This document shows positions 15,481 through 22,735 of a stretch of DNA of 26,068 nt, piece by piece. The translations under genes were made by a program, and so were the position numbers. The DNA comes from an uncultured Propionibacteriaceae bacterium (GTDB taxonomy: Bacteria; Actinomycetota; Actinomycetes; Propionibacteriales; Propionibacteriaceae), in assembly GCA_936924635.1 (NCBI GenBank), contig CAKZHP010000109.1, forward strand, positions 1 through 26,068. The letters run 5' to 3'. The notes beneath the pieces were generated by a model that ran no database searches, had not been told where the DNA came from, and saw only the letters and a list, made by a program, of their open reading frames with translations. The stretch's first letter is position 1. Each line of letters starts with the position of its first letter.

Positions 15481-16467
15481 ATGACCGACTCGCTGCCCCC
15501 GCTGTCCCTGCTCGACCTGGCCACGGTGCGCCCGGGCCAGCCCGTCGCCGAGGCCCTGGCCGACGTGGTGACCCTGGCGCAGACGGCCGAGCGGGTGGGT
15601 GGCTTCGGTCGGATCTGGTTCGCCGAGCACCACAACATGCCGGCGATCGCGTCGGCGGCGACGAGCGTGCTGATCGCCCACGTCGCCGCCCGTACCGAGT
15701 CCATCCGGCTGGGCTCCGGCGGCGTGATGCTGCCCAACCACTCGCCGCTGGTGATCGCGGAGCAGTTCGGCACCCTCGCCGCGCTGCACCCGGGCCGGAT
15801 CGACCTGGGCCTGGGCCGCGCCCCGGGCACGGACCAGCGGACCGTGCAGGCACTGCGCCGCGACGCCGGCGCCGCCGACCGCTTCCCGAGCGACGTGGTG
15901 GAGCTGCAGGGCTACCTGTCCGACGAGACGCTGGTGCCGGGGATCGACGCGCACCCCGGCCAGGGCACCAAGGTCCCGCTCTACATTCTTGGCTCCAGCC
16001 TGTTCGGCGCTCGCCTGGCCGCCCAGCTCGGGCTGCCCTACGCGTTCGCCTCCCACTTCGCGCCCAACGCGCTCACCGCCGCCGTCGCCACCTACCGGCG
16101 CGAGTTCCAGCCGTCGCAGCAGTGCGAGCAGCCGTACGTCATCGCCGCACTGAACGTCATCGCCGCCGACGACACCGCCGAGGCCGAGAAGATGCGCGAC
16201 CAGGTGCTGCGCGAGCGCGTACGCCTCATGGCCGCCCGGGTCACGCCGCTGAGCGACGAGGAGCTGGAGGCGGCCATGGACTCGCCGCTCGCCGACCAGG
16301 TGCGCCACATGATGCAGCACACGGTGGCCGGAGACGCCGAGGCGGTGAGCCGCAGCCTGGCCGAGTTCGCCGCGTACGCGGACGCCGACGAGCTCATCAT
16401 GACCAACCCCGCCCCCGGGCTGGAGGCCCGGACCCGGACGCTCGAGATCGTCGCCGGCCTGCGCTGA
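15481..16467 (+). CDS. LLM-class (luciferase-like) flavin oxidoreductase, MsnO8/YhbW type
   Basis: This 328-residue TIM-barrel protein belongs to the bacterial-luciferase-like monooxygenase family, which uses FMN or F420. The subgroup called MsnO8 or YhbW is recognised by LSLLDLATV at the start, FAEHHNMPAIASAATSVLI, RLGSGGVMLPNHSPLVIAEQ and HPGRIDLGLGRAPGTD. The substrate is unknown, and subgroup members are usually annotated only as oxidoreductases. The ATG at 15481 begins MTDSLPPL; no strong Shine-Dalgarno is visible (CCAGG just upstream). It follows aspS on the same strand and converges on kduD, with a hairpin between. I see no link to the uronate operon beyond adjacency. Confidence 0.9.
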   Translation: MTDSLPPLSLLDLATVRPGQPVAEALADVVTLAQTAERVGGFGRIWFAEHHNMPAIASAATSVLIAHVAARTESIRLGSGGVMLPNHSPLVIAEQFGTLAALHPGRIDLGLGRAPGTDQRTVQALRRDAGAADRFPSDVVELQGYLSDETLVPGIDAHPGQGTKVPLYILGSSLFGARLAAQLGLPYAFASHFAPNALTAAVATYRREFQPSQQCEQPYVIAALNVIAADDTAEAEKMRDQVLRERVRLMAARVTPLSDEELEAAMDSPLADQVRHMMQHTVAGDAEAVSRSLAEFAAYADADELIMTNPAPGLEARTRTLEIVAGLR

Positions 16468-16472
16468 GCCCG

Positions 16473-16496
16473 GGCGCGCTGGCGCCCTAGCGCGCC
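16473..16496. terminator. Bidirectional terminator between LLM gene and kduD
   Basis: GGCGCGCT at 16473-16480 and AGCGCGCC at 16489-16496 form a perfect eight-pair stem with an eight-base loop. It lies five bases after the LLM stop and overlaps the stop codon (16487-16489) and final codons of kduD on the other strand. There is no T-run. Confidence 0.55.
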
Positions 16497-17248
16497 AGCC
16501 AGCCGCCGTCGACGGCGAGCACCTGGCCGTGCACGTACGCTGCCGCCGGCGAGGCCAGGAAGACCGCCACGTTGCCCACGTCGGAGGGGTCTCCCCAGCG
16601 GCCGGCGGGGATGCGCACGGAGATCTGCGCGTTGCGGGTCTGGTCGGCCAGCAGGGCCTCGTTCATGTCGGTGGCCATGTACCCGGGCGCGATCGCGTTC
16701 ACATTCACGCCCTTGCCCGACCACTCGTTGCACAGCGCCTTCGTGAGCTGGGCGACGCCGCCCTTGGCCGCCGCGTACGCCGGCACCGTGATCCCGCCCT
16801 GGAAGCTCAGCAGCGACGCGAAGTTGATCACCGCGCCGTGGCCCCGCTCCACCATGCCGCGACCGAACAGCTGGCAGGTCTGGAACACCGAGCGCAGGTT
16901 GACCCCGACCACCCGGTCCCACGCCTCGAGCGGGAAGTCGACGGCGGGGTAGCGCTCCTGCGTGCCGGCGTTGTTCACCAGGATCGAGATCTCGGCCGCG
17001 TCCAGGATCTCCCGGCCGACGCGGTCGACCGAGGCCTCGTCGCCGAGGTCGCAGGCGTGGGCGACGAGGGTGCGGCCCAGCGTGTCCGCGTACGCGACCA
17101 GGTCGTCGGGCAACGGGCTGCGCGCCATCACGTGCACGTCGCAGCCGGCGTCGAGGAACGCCCGGGTGACGCCGAGGCCGAGGCCCCGGCCGCCGCCGGT
17201 GACGACGGCCGTGCGCCCGGAGATGTCGAAGGGGGAGGGAGCGGTCAT
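16487..17248 (-). CDS. kduD: KduD, 2-dehydro-3-deoxy-D-gluconate 5-dehydrogenase
   Basis: KduD reduces 2,5-diketo-3-deoxygluconate (DKII) to 2-keto-3-deoxygluconate (KDG) with NAD(P)H, after KduI, in breakdown of unsaturated uronates. The 253-residue short-chain dehydrogenase has the cofactor turn TGGGRGLG at residues 17-24, NNAG at 92-95, and catalytic Ser145, Tyr158 and Lys162. Strong KduD features are SLLSFQGGITVPAYAAAKGG, NVNAIAPGYMATDMNEAL, RIPAGRWGDPSDVG and the terminal DGGWLAR, which closely recall the E. coli enzyme. The ATG start overlaps the stop of the upstream hydroxyacid dehydrogenase gene (ATGA). It is the last gene of the operon. Related SDRs oxidise other 3-deoxy sugar acids at C4, so the exact substrate is not certain. 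Confidence 0.9.
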   Translation of the reverse strand: MTAPSPFDISGRTAVVTGGGRGLGLGVTRAFLDAGCDVHVMARSPLPDDLVAYADTLGRTLVAHACDLGDEASVDRVGREILDAAEISILVNNAGTQERYPAVDFPLEAWDRVVGVNLRSVFQTCQLFGRGMVERGHGAVINFASLLSFQGGITVPAYAAAKGGVAQLTKALCNEWSGKGVNVNAIAPGYMATDMNEALLADQTRNAQISVRIPAGRWGDPSDVGNVAVFLASPAAAYVHGQVLAVDGGWLAR

Positions 17249-18231
17249 CGGGGGAGTCCTTCCAGGGTCAGCACGTCGGGGTTGACGATGTTGCGGGGGC
17301 GCCGGCCCGAGAGGTACTCGGCGACGTTCTCGACCGTGCGGCGCTTCAGCTCGCCGTACGTCTCCTCGCTGTACCACGCGATGTGCGGGGTGAGGATGAC
17401 CCGCTCCATCCCCAGCAGCGGGCTGTCGGCCGGCAGCGGCTCGGTTTCCATGACGTCGAGCCCCGCGCCGGCCAGCGCACCGGCCTCGATGGCGGCCACC
17501 ACGGCGTCGGTGTCGACGACGCCGCCGCGGCTGGTGTTCACCAGGTACGCCGTGGGGCGCATCTGCGCCAGCGCCGCGGCGTCGATCAGGTGGCGGGTCT
17601 CGGAGTCGAGCGGCGTGTGCACCGACACCACGTCGGAGGTCGCCAGCAGGGTCTCCCGGTCGACCGCCTCGAAGCCCTGCCAGGCCGGTCCCTCGGCGCG
17701 TACGTCGCAGACCTGCACCCGGAACCCCAGCGCGGCCGCCTTCCGGGCCGTGGCCGCGCCGATCAGTCCGCACCCCAGCACGCCGAAGGTGAGCTCGGAG
17801 AACAGCCGAACGGGTCGTACGTTGGCGAACTCCGGCCGTCCCTGCCGCACCAGCGTGTCGGCCCGCCCGACCTGCCGTACCAGCGCCACGGCCAGCGCCA
17901 CGGCATGGTCGGAGACCGCCTCGGTGCCGTAGTCGGGCACGTTGCACACGGCGATCCCGCGCTGGGTCGCCGCGGCCACGTCGACGGTGTCCACACCCAC
18001 GCCGTACCGGCCGATCGCCCGCAGCCGCGGCAGCCGGTCCAGCACCTCCGCGGTGATGTGGGCGTACTGGACGATGATCCCGTCGGCCTCGGCGCACGCC
18101 TCCACCAGCTCGTCGGGAGTGTGCGCGTCCGCCCTGACCAGGCTCGCGCCGTAGGCGGCGGCCACCGCCTCCTCCTGCTCGAAGGCGTCGTGGTCGCACT
18201 CGGTGATCACCAGGCGCACGGGCGCGGTCAT
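17245..18231 (-). CDS. D-2-hydroxyacid dehydrogenase (NAD-dependent), substrate unknown
   Basis: Members interconvert D-2-hydroxyacids and 2-ketoacids; the family includes glyoxylate/hydroxypyruvate reductase and phosphoglycerate dehydrogenase. The 328-residue protein has the full two-domain layout. The Rossmann motif GCGLIG is at residues 153-158, followed by Asp176 at the end of the second strand (VCDVR), which favours NAD over NADP. The catalytic triad is Arg235 (NTSRGGVVD), Glu264 (DVMETEPLP) and His283 (LTPHIAWYSEE). ATGA overlaps join it to kduI upstream and kduD downstream, so it is made in step with both. It is not a standard kdu-pathway enzyme. D-glycerate/hydroxypyruvate is one plausible substrate pair, but this is only inference. 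Confidence 0.87.
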   Translation of the reverse strand: MTAPVRLVITECDHDAFEQEEAVAAAYGASLVRADAHTPDELVEACAEADGIIVQYAHITAEVLDRLPRLRAIGRYGVGVDTVDVAAATQRGIAVCNVPDYGTEAVSDHAVALAVALVRQVGRADTLVRQGRPEFANVRPVRLFSELTFGVLGCGLIGAATARKAAALGFRVQVCDVRAEGPAWQGFEAVDRETLLATSDVVSVHTPLDSETRHLIDAAALAQMRPTAYLVNTSRGGVVDTDAVVAAIEAGALAGAGLDVMETEPLPADSPLLGMERVILTPHIAWYSEETYGELKRRTVENVAEYLSGRRPRNIVNPDVLTLEGLPR

Positions 18232-19043
18232 CGCAGCGTCTCCACGGGCCGGTGGTCCATGTCGTCGAAGGACTTGTTCTCCCCGGCCATCGCCCAGCAG
18301 AACGCGTACGCGCTCGTGCCCACGCCGGAGTGGATCGACCAGCTCGGCGAGATCACCGCCTGCTCGTTCGCGACCACCAGGTGACGGGTCTCGGTGGGCT
18401 CGCCCATGAGGTGCAGCACGCGGGCGTCGTCGGGCAGGTCGACGTACAGGTAGGCCTCCATGCGCCGGTCGTGCGTGTGCGCCGGCATGGTGTTCCACAT
18501 GCTGCCGTCCTCCAGCCGGGTGACGCCCATCACGATCTGGCAGCTCTGGATGCCGCCCTCGTGGATGTACTGGTTGATGGTGCGCCGGTTGGAGGTGGCC
18601 TGGTCGCCCAGCTGGCGCACGGTCCCGCTGCCGGGCAGCGCCAGGGTCGTCGGGTACGCCGCGTGCGCGGGTGCCGAGAAGAGGTAGAGGCGGCCGTCAC
18701 CGCTGAACCGCACCTCGCCGGCGCCGCGTCCGGCGTAGAGCATGGCGCCGGCCGGCATCACGTACGTCTCCGTGCCCACCGTCACCCGTGCCTCGCCCGC
18801 GACGCAGAGGATCCCAAGCTCCCGGCGCTCCAGGAACGTCTCGGCCCGCAGCTCGGCCGGTGCCTCGAGGAGCAGCTCGCCGCCGTCGGGCACGGCCCCG
18901 CCGAGGATCACCCGGTCCTGGTGGGTGTGCACGAGACGGACCTCGCCCGGGGTGAACAGGTCGGTGACCAGGAAGGCGTCGCGCAGCTCGGCGGTGGACA
19001 TGCGCGCCACCTCGTGCGGGCTGCGGGCGTAGCGGTTCTCCAT
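18228..19043 (-). CDS. kduI: KduI, 5-dehydro-4-deoxy-D-glucuronate isomerase
   Basis: KduI isomerises 5-keto-4-deoxyuronate (DKI), formed from unsaturated uronates, to DKII. The 271-residue cupin-fold protein matches the family throughout (FLERRELGILCV, TSNRRTINQYI, GSMWNTMPAHTHDRRMEAY, NEQAVISPSWSIHSGVGT, FDDMDH). The zinc ligands of the E. coli enzyme (His196, His198, Glu203, His245) correspond to His189, His191, Glu196 and His238 here, at a constant offset of seven. The ATG at 19043 is chosen because GGAG lies five bases upstream; a GTG at 19049 overlapping the iclR stop would add two residues. It overlaps the next gene by four bases. This is the strongest functional anchor for the operon. 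Confidence 0.95.
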   Translation of the reverse strand: MENRYARSPHEVARMSTAELRDAFLVTDLFTPGEVRLVHTHQDRVILGGAVPDGGELLLEAPAELRAETFLERRELGILCVAGEARVTVGTETYVMPAGAMLYAGRGAGEVRFSGDGRLYLFSAPAHAAYPTTLALPGSGTVRQLGDQATSNRRTINQYIHEGGIQSCQIVMGVTRLEDGSMWNTMPAHTHDRRMEAYLYVDLPDDARVLHLMGEPTETRHLVVANEQAVISPSWSIHSGVGTSAYAFCWAMAGENKSFDDMDHRPVETLR

Positions 19044-19045
19044 GC

Positions 19046-19849
19046 TCACTCCAGGACGTAGAGGGACTCGAGGCTGTCGCGCAGACCGTTCAGCTCCGCC
19101 ACCACCTGCTGCACCTCGGACTCGGGCACCGACAGGGGCCGCAGCGAGACGCCCACGGCAAGGTCTCCGCTGGGGTGCGACGACGACCGCAGCGCGACCG
19201 AGAGGCCGAGCACGTTGGGGTTGGTCTCGCCGAGGTCGCGGGCGAAGCCCTCGGCGCGGGTGCGGTCGAGCTTGGCCAGCAAGCCGTCGACCGTGGTCAC
19301 CGAGGAGTCGGTCCAGCGGTCGAAGCGGGCCGGGTCGGCATAGCGGGCCCGTACCTCGTCGTCGTCCAGCCGCGCCAGCAGCGCGGTGCCGACGGCGGTG
19401 ATCGAGGCCGGGAAGCGGTCGGCGACGTTGGCGGTCATCGCCAGCGGCGGTCGCCCCGTGTGGCGGGCCAGGAACACCACGTCGGTGCCGACCAGGGTGG
19501 CCAGCTGCACGATCTGCGTACGCAACCGGGTGAACTGCGGCACCGAGCGCTTGAAGTGGCGCACGATGTCGTCCGACTGCAGGTACGCGTTCGCCAGCGT
19601 CAGCACCGTCGGCGCCAGCCCGTACTCGTTCTCGCTGCGCTGGATCAGCCCGCTCGCCTCCAGGGAGACCAGCACCCCGAGGGTGGACGACTTCGCCACG
19701 CCCAGCCGCTGCGCGACCTCGGTCAGCGAGAGCGTACGGCGCTCGTCGGCGAGCAGGAGCAGCACCGACGCCGCCCGGGAGGCCGACTGCGACCCCCGGG
19801 CAGGCACCTGGACCAGCGACGGTGGCTCCTCGGCGGGAACGGTGCTCAA
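19046..19849 (-). CDS. IclR-family transcriptional regulator
   Basis: IclR-family proteins are dimers with an N-terminal winged helix-turn-helix and a C-terminal ligand-sensing GAF-like domain; KdgR, the classic regulator of pectin and KDG catabolism, belongs to this family. The 267-residue protein has the DNA-binding part at about residues 22-72 (LSLTEVAQRLGVAKSSTLGV, LEASGLIQRSENEYGL). The effector domain includes LVGTDVVFLARHTGR and SITAVGTALLARL. The start is a TTG at 19849 overlapping the stop of the dehydrogenase gene (TTGA), with GAGG about seven bases upstream. Being inside the operon, it probably regulates its own synthesis, most likely through the palindrome at 23873-23889. The ligand is perhaps a keto-deoxy uronate intermediate. 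Confidence 0.9.
   Translation of the reverse strand: MSTVPAEEPPSLVQVPARGSQSASRAASVLLLLADERRTLSLTEVAQRLGVAKSSTLGVLVSLEASGLIQRSENEYGLAPTVLTLANAYLQSDDIVRHFKRSVPQFTRLRTQIVQLATLVGTDVVFLARHTGRPPLAMTANVADRFPASITAVGTALLARLDDDEVRARYADPARFDRWTDSSVTTVDGLLAKLDRTRAEGFARDLGETNPNVLGLSVALRSSSHPSGDLAVGVSLRPLSVPESEVQQVVAELNGLRDSLESLYVLE
19049..19052 (-). promoter_or_regulatory. Ribosome-binding site that decides the kduI start
   Basis: On the minus strand GGAG is followed by five bases and ATG at 19043. The alternative GTG at 19049 overlaps this GGAG and would have no Shine-Dalgarno, so ATG 19043 is preferred. The site lies within the last codons of the IclR gene. Confidence 0.5.
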
Positions 19850-20856
19850 GCGCCGACCTCGACCAGCACCTTGCCCGACAGCGTCGAGTCCTTCGCGACG
19901 GCGAACGCCTCGTCGGCCTGCGACGCCGGCACCACGTGCGTGATCACCGACTCCACCTCGGGATGCTCGGCGAGGATGCGTACGGCCTCGTCGACCTCGT
20001 CGTCGAACCGGAAGCTGCCCACGTAGCTGAGCTCCTTCGCCATCACCCCGTTCAGCACCACCGGCAGCGGGTCGGCCCCCACGGTGCCCACCTGCACCAC
20101 CGTGCCGCGAGGACGGCACGCCTTGATCGCCGACGAGATGGCCACCGGCACCCCGGTGCACTCCAGCACCACGTCGTACGCGTTGTCGGGCACCGCCTCC
20201 CCGGGCACCTCGAACGTGTGCTGCACGCCGAGCGCGCGGGCGCGCTCCAGCGGCTGGGGGAGCACGTCGGACACGCTCACCGACGACGCGCCCTTGACGA
20301 GCGCGGCGAACGCGGTCAGCAGCCCGATCGGGCCGGCACCGATGACCAGCAGCGACCGCCCGGAGACGTCGCCGGCCATCGCCACGGAGTGCAGCGCGAC
20401 GGCGAGTGGCTCCGCGAGTGCGGCCCGCCGCAGCGGCAGCCCCTCGGGCAGCAGGCGCACCATGTCGCGCTGCACCACGCGGGTCTCCACCATCGCGCCC
20501 TGGGTGTGAGGGGTGGTCGAGGCGCTGCCGAGGTACGAGCCGCCGGGCCGCAGGTGCCGCACACCCTCCATGCCCGGCACGTCCGGGCCGAACGTGGCCG
20601 GGTGCAGCGTGACGGGCGTGCCCTGCAGCCACTCGCCGAGCGGGTCGTGCTCGATGGTGCCCGACATCTCGTGACCGGGCACCAGGGGCTCCTTCACCAC
20701 GAAGGCGCCGTTGGCGCCCTCGAAGTAGTAGTGCAGGTCGGAGCCGCAGATGCCCACGTACGCGTTGCGCACCACGACCTGGTCGGGGCCGGGCTCGGCG
20801 ACGGGCACGTCCTCCAGTCGGAGGTCGTTGGCCCCGTGGATGACGACAGCCTTCAT
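19846..20856 (-). CDS. Zinc-type medium-chain dehydrogenase, L-idonate 5-dehydrogenase-like
   Basis: Medium-chain dehydrogenases of this group oxidise a secondary alcohol of a sugar acid or polyol with NAD(P). The 336-residue protein resembles IdnD most (YVGICGSDLHYYFEGANG, VPGHEMSG, AEPLAVALHSV, YVGSFRFDDEVDEAVRIL). Catalytic zinc ligands are Cys37, His62, Glu63 and Glu149; the Rossmann motif is GAGPIG at 173-178. Oddly, the structural-zinc loop (about residues 85-111) has no cysteine, although its length is preserved. The ATG start at 20856 follows GAGAGGAA. It lies 17 bases after dctM and overlaps the IclR gene by four. In this operon a uronate-derived keto-deoxy acid is the likely substrate; which carbon it oxidises is unknown. 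Confidence 0.87.
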   Translation of the reverse strand: MKAVVIHGANDLRLEDVPVAEPGPDQVVVRNAYVGICGSDLHYYFEGANGAFVVKEPLVPGHEMSGTIEHDPLGEWLQGTPVTLHPATFGPDVPGMEGVRHLRPGGSYLGSASTTPHTQGAMVETRVVQRDMVRLLPEGLPLRRAALAEPLAVALHSVAMAGDVSGRSLLVIGAGPIGLLTAFAALVKGASSVSVSDVLPQPLERARALGVQHTFEVPGEAVPDNAYDVVLECTGVPVAISSAIKACRPRGTVVQVGTVGADPLPVVLNGVMAKELSYVGSFRFDDEVDEAVRILAEHPEVESVITHVVPASQADEAFAVAKDSTLSGKVLVEVGA

Positions 20857-20873
20857 GGGGTTCCTCTCGGCGG

Positions 20874-22196
20874 TCAGCGGATGAGGCCGGCCCAGCGCGG
20901 GATGGCCAGGGTGAGCTCGGGCACGAACTGGATCACGAGCAGCATCAGGATGAGCGACACGAAGTAGGGCATCAGCGGGCGGATGACCTCCTCGACCTTC
21001 AGCCCTGCCACCCGGGCCCCGACGAACAGCACGGGGGCTGACGGGGGAGAGATCACCGCGATGCACATGTTGAACGTCATCATGATGCCGAAGTGCACCG
21101 GATGGATGCCGTAGTGCTGGGTCGCGATGGGCAGGAAGATCGGCGTGAAGATCAGCACCGCCGGGGTGGCGTCGAGGGGGATGCCGATGATCAGCAGCAG
21201 CACCATCATGATCAGCAGGAACACGACCTTGGAGTCGGTGATCGACACCATCCAGGCCCCCAGCAGCCGGGGGATGCCGGAGAAGGTCATGATGTAGCTC
21301 ATGATCGTCGACAGGCCGATCAGGAAGATCACCACCGAGCTGGTCCGGGTGGCGTCGAGCAGCAGCTGCGGGACGTCCTTCATCGTGATGGTGCGGTAGA
21401 CCAGCGACAGCACGAAGGCGTACGCGACCGCGATGGCCGCACCCTCGGTGGGGGTGAAGATGCCGCCCACGATGCCCCCGATGACGATCACGATCAGCAG
21501 CAGGCTGGGGATGGCGCGCAGCAGGTTGCGGAAGAACTCCGCCGCCGTCGGCCAGCCCGCACCCCGGAGCTCCGGGCGCTTCCGCGCGTACCACCACACG
21601 ATGGCCATGCAGGCGACGCCCCACAGGATGCCCGGGATGTAGCCGCCGAGGAACAGCGCGCCCACCGAGGCCTGCGACACCAGCGCGTACACGATGAGCG
21701 TGTTCGACGGTGGGATGAGCATGCCTGAGGGGGCCGAGGCCACGTTCGTGGCCGCGGCGAACCGCATGTCGTAGCCGTCCTTGCGCTGCGCAGGCGACAT
21801 GATCGAGCCGACCGCCGACGCGCCCGCCAGGGCGGAGCCGGAGATCGAGCCGAACAGCATGTTGGCGAGGATGTTGGTCTGCGCCAGGGCGCCCGGAGTT
21901 CGCCCGGTGCTGGTCTTGGCGAGGTCGATCAGGCGTTGGGCGATGCCGCCCTTGTTCATGATCGTGCCCGCCAGCACGAAGAACGGGATGGCCAGCAGCG
22001 GGAACGAGTCGATGCCGGTGTAGATCTTCTGGGCGGCGGTGAAGATGCCGCGGTCGGGGCCCATCAGGATCACCATGCAGATCGCCGACGGCAGGCCGAT
22101 CGAGACCGACACCGAGACCCCGATGGCCATGAGGGCGAACATGCCGAACACCAGGATCAGCCCGACCATGAGGGCTGTCTGCTCCATCTGCGTCAT
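20874..22196 (-). CDS. dctM: TRAP transporter large permease, DctM type
   Basis: DctM is the main channel subunit of tripartite ATP-independent periplasmic (TRAP) importers, which take up carboxylates with sodium or proton gradients. The 440-residue protein is almost entirely membrane helices, about eleven or twelve. Family motifs include IPFFVLAGTIMNKGGIAQRL, the STGRTPGALAQTNILANMLF stretch, GSISGSALAGASAVGSIM, PPSNTLIVYALVSQASVGAL, and the late segment FGIMMTFNMCIAVISPPSAP. The ATG start shares one base with the dctQ stop (TGATG), a strong sign of translational coupling. The kdu genes downstream suggest a uronate-type substrate. Confidence 0.95.
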   Translation of the reverse strand: MTQMEQTALMVGLILVFGMFALMAIGVSVSVSIGLPSAICMVILMGPDRGIFTAAQKIYTGIDSFPLLAIPFFVLAGTIMNKGGIAQRLIDLAKTSTGRTPGALAQTNILANMLFGSISGSALAGASAVGSIMSPAQRKDGYDMRFAAATNVASAPSGMLIPPSNTLIVYALVSQASVGALFLGGYIPGILWGVACMAIVWWYARKRPELRGAGWPTAAEFFRNLLRAIPSLLLIVIVIGGIVGGIFTPTEGAAIAVAYAFVLSLVYRTITMKDVPQLLLDATRTSSVVIFLIGLSTIMSYIMTFSGIPRLLGAWMVSITDSKVVFLLIMMVLLLIIGIPLDATPAVLIFTPIFLPIATQHYGIHPVHFGIMMTFNMCIAVISPPSAPVLFVGARVAGLKVEEVIRPLMPYFVSLILMLLVIQFVPELTLAIPRWAGLIR

Positions 22197-22729
22197 CAGA
22201 TCCCCTCCTCGCGCAGCTGGGTGATGTCGATCTCCGACTCGTCGGTGACCTCGATCTTCTTGGTGAAGGTGTCGATGATGTGGATCACGCAGTAGATCGC
22301 GATCAGCACCCCGGCCACCGGGACCGCCAGGTAGATCTGGCCCTGGCTGATGGGCAGCAGCTCGACGGTGTCGTCCCAGGTGTTGGTGACGATCTGCATG
22401 CCGCCCATCACCATCACCCAGACGGCGAAGAAACCGACGATGGCGTGGGCCAGCACCTCGATGGCGCGGACGACGCCGGTCGGGAACTTGCGGACCAGGA
22501 AGTCGATGGCGACGTCGTCCTTCTCGCCGATGACGTAGGCCGCGCCGATGATGCCCTGCCAGATGAAGACGATGCGGGCCATCGCCTCGGTCCAGGCGTT
22601 GCCCGAGCCGAGGACCTGGCGGATGAACACCTGCCAGACCACGAGCAGGACCAGTGCTGCGAAAAGCACGATGCAGAACCAGCGCAGGACCAGGTCCAGA
22701 ACCTTCTTGAACGAGTGGAGGGCACGCAC
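22196..22729 (-). CDS. dctQ: TRAP transporter small permease, DctQ type
   Basis: DctQ is the small four-helix membrane subunit that pairs with DctM. The 177-residue protein has helices near residues 15-35 (LRWFCIVLFAALVLLVVWQV), 50-68, 90-112 (ALAHAIVGFF region) and 130-152, with the typical FIRQVLGSGNAWTEAMARI after helix 1 and ISQGQIYLAVPVAG before helix 4. The cytoplasmic C-terminus is acidic (VTDESEIDITQLREEGI). The GTG start at 22729 lies six bases after the dctP stop; no strong Shine-Dalgarno is seen, so translation is probably coupled to dctP. Its stop overlaps the dctM start. Confidence 0.93.
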   Translation of the reverse strand: MRALHSFKKVLDLVLRWFCIVLFAALVLLVVWQVFIRQVLGSGNAWTEAMARIVFIWQGIIGAAYVIGEKDDVAIDFLVRKFPTGVVRAIEVLAHAIVGFFAVWVMVMGGMQIVTNTWDDTVELLPISQGQIYLAVPVAGVLIAIYCVIHIIDTFTKKIEVTDESEIDITQLREEGI

Positions 22730-22735
22730 GCGCGG

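Noticed and set aside
15481..16467. LLM oxidoreductase as part of the uronate locus
   Set aside because: It is convergent with kduD and separated by a terminator hairpin, and is in the same orientation as aspS; adjacency alone does not support a shared function.
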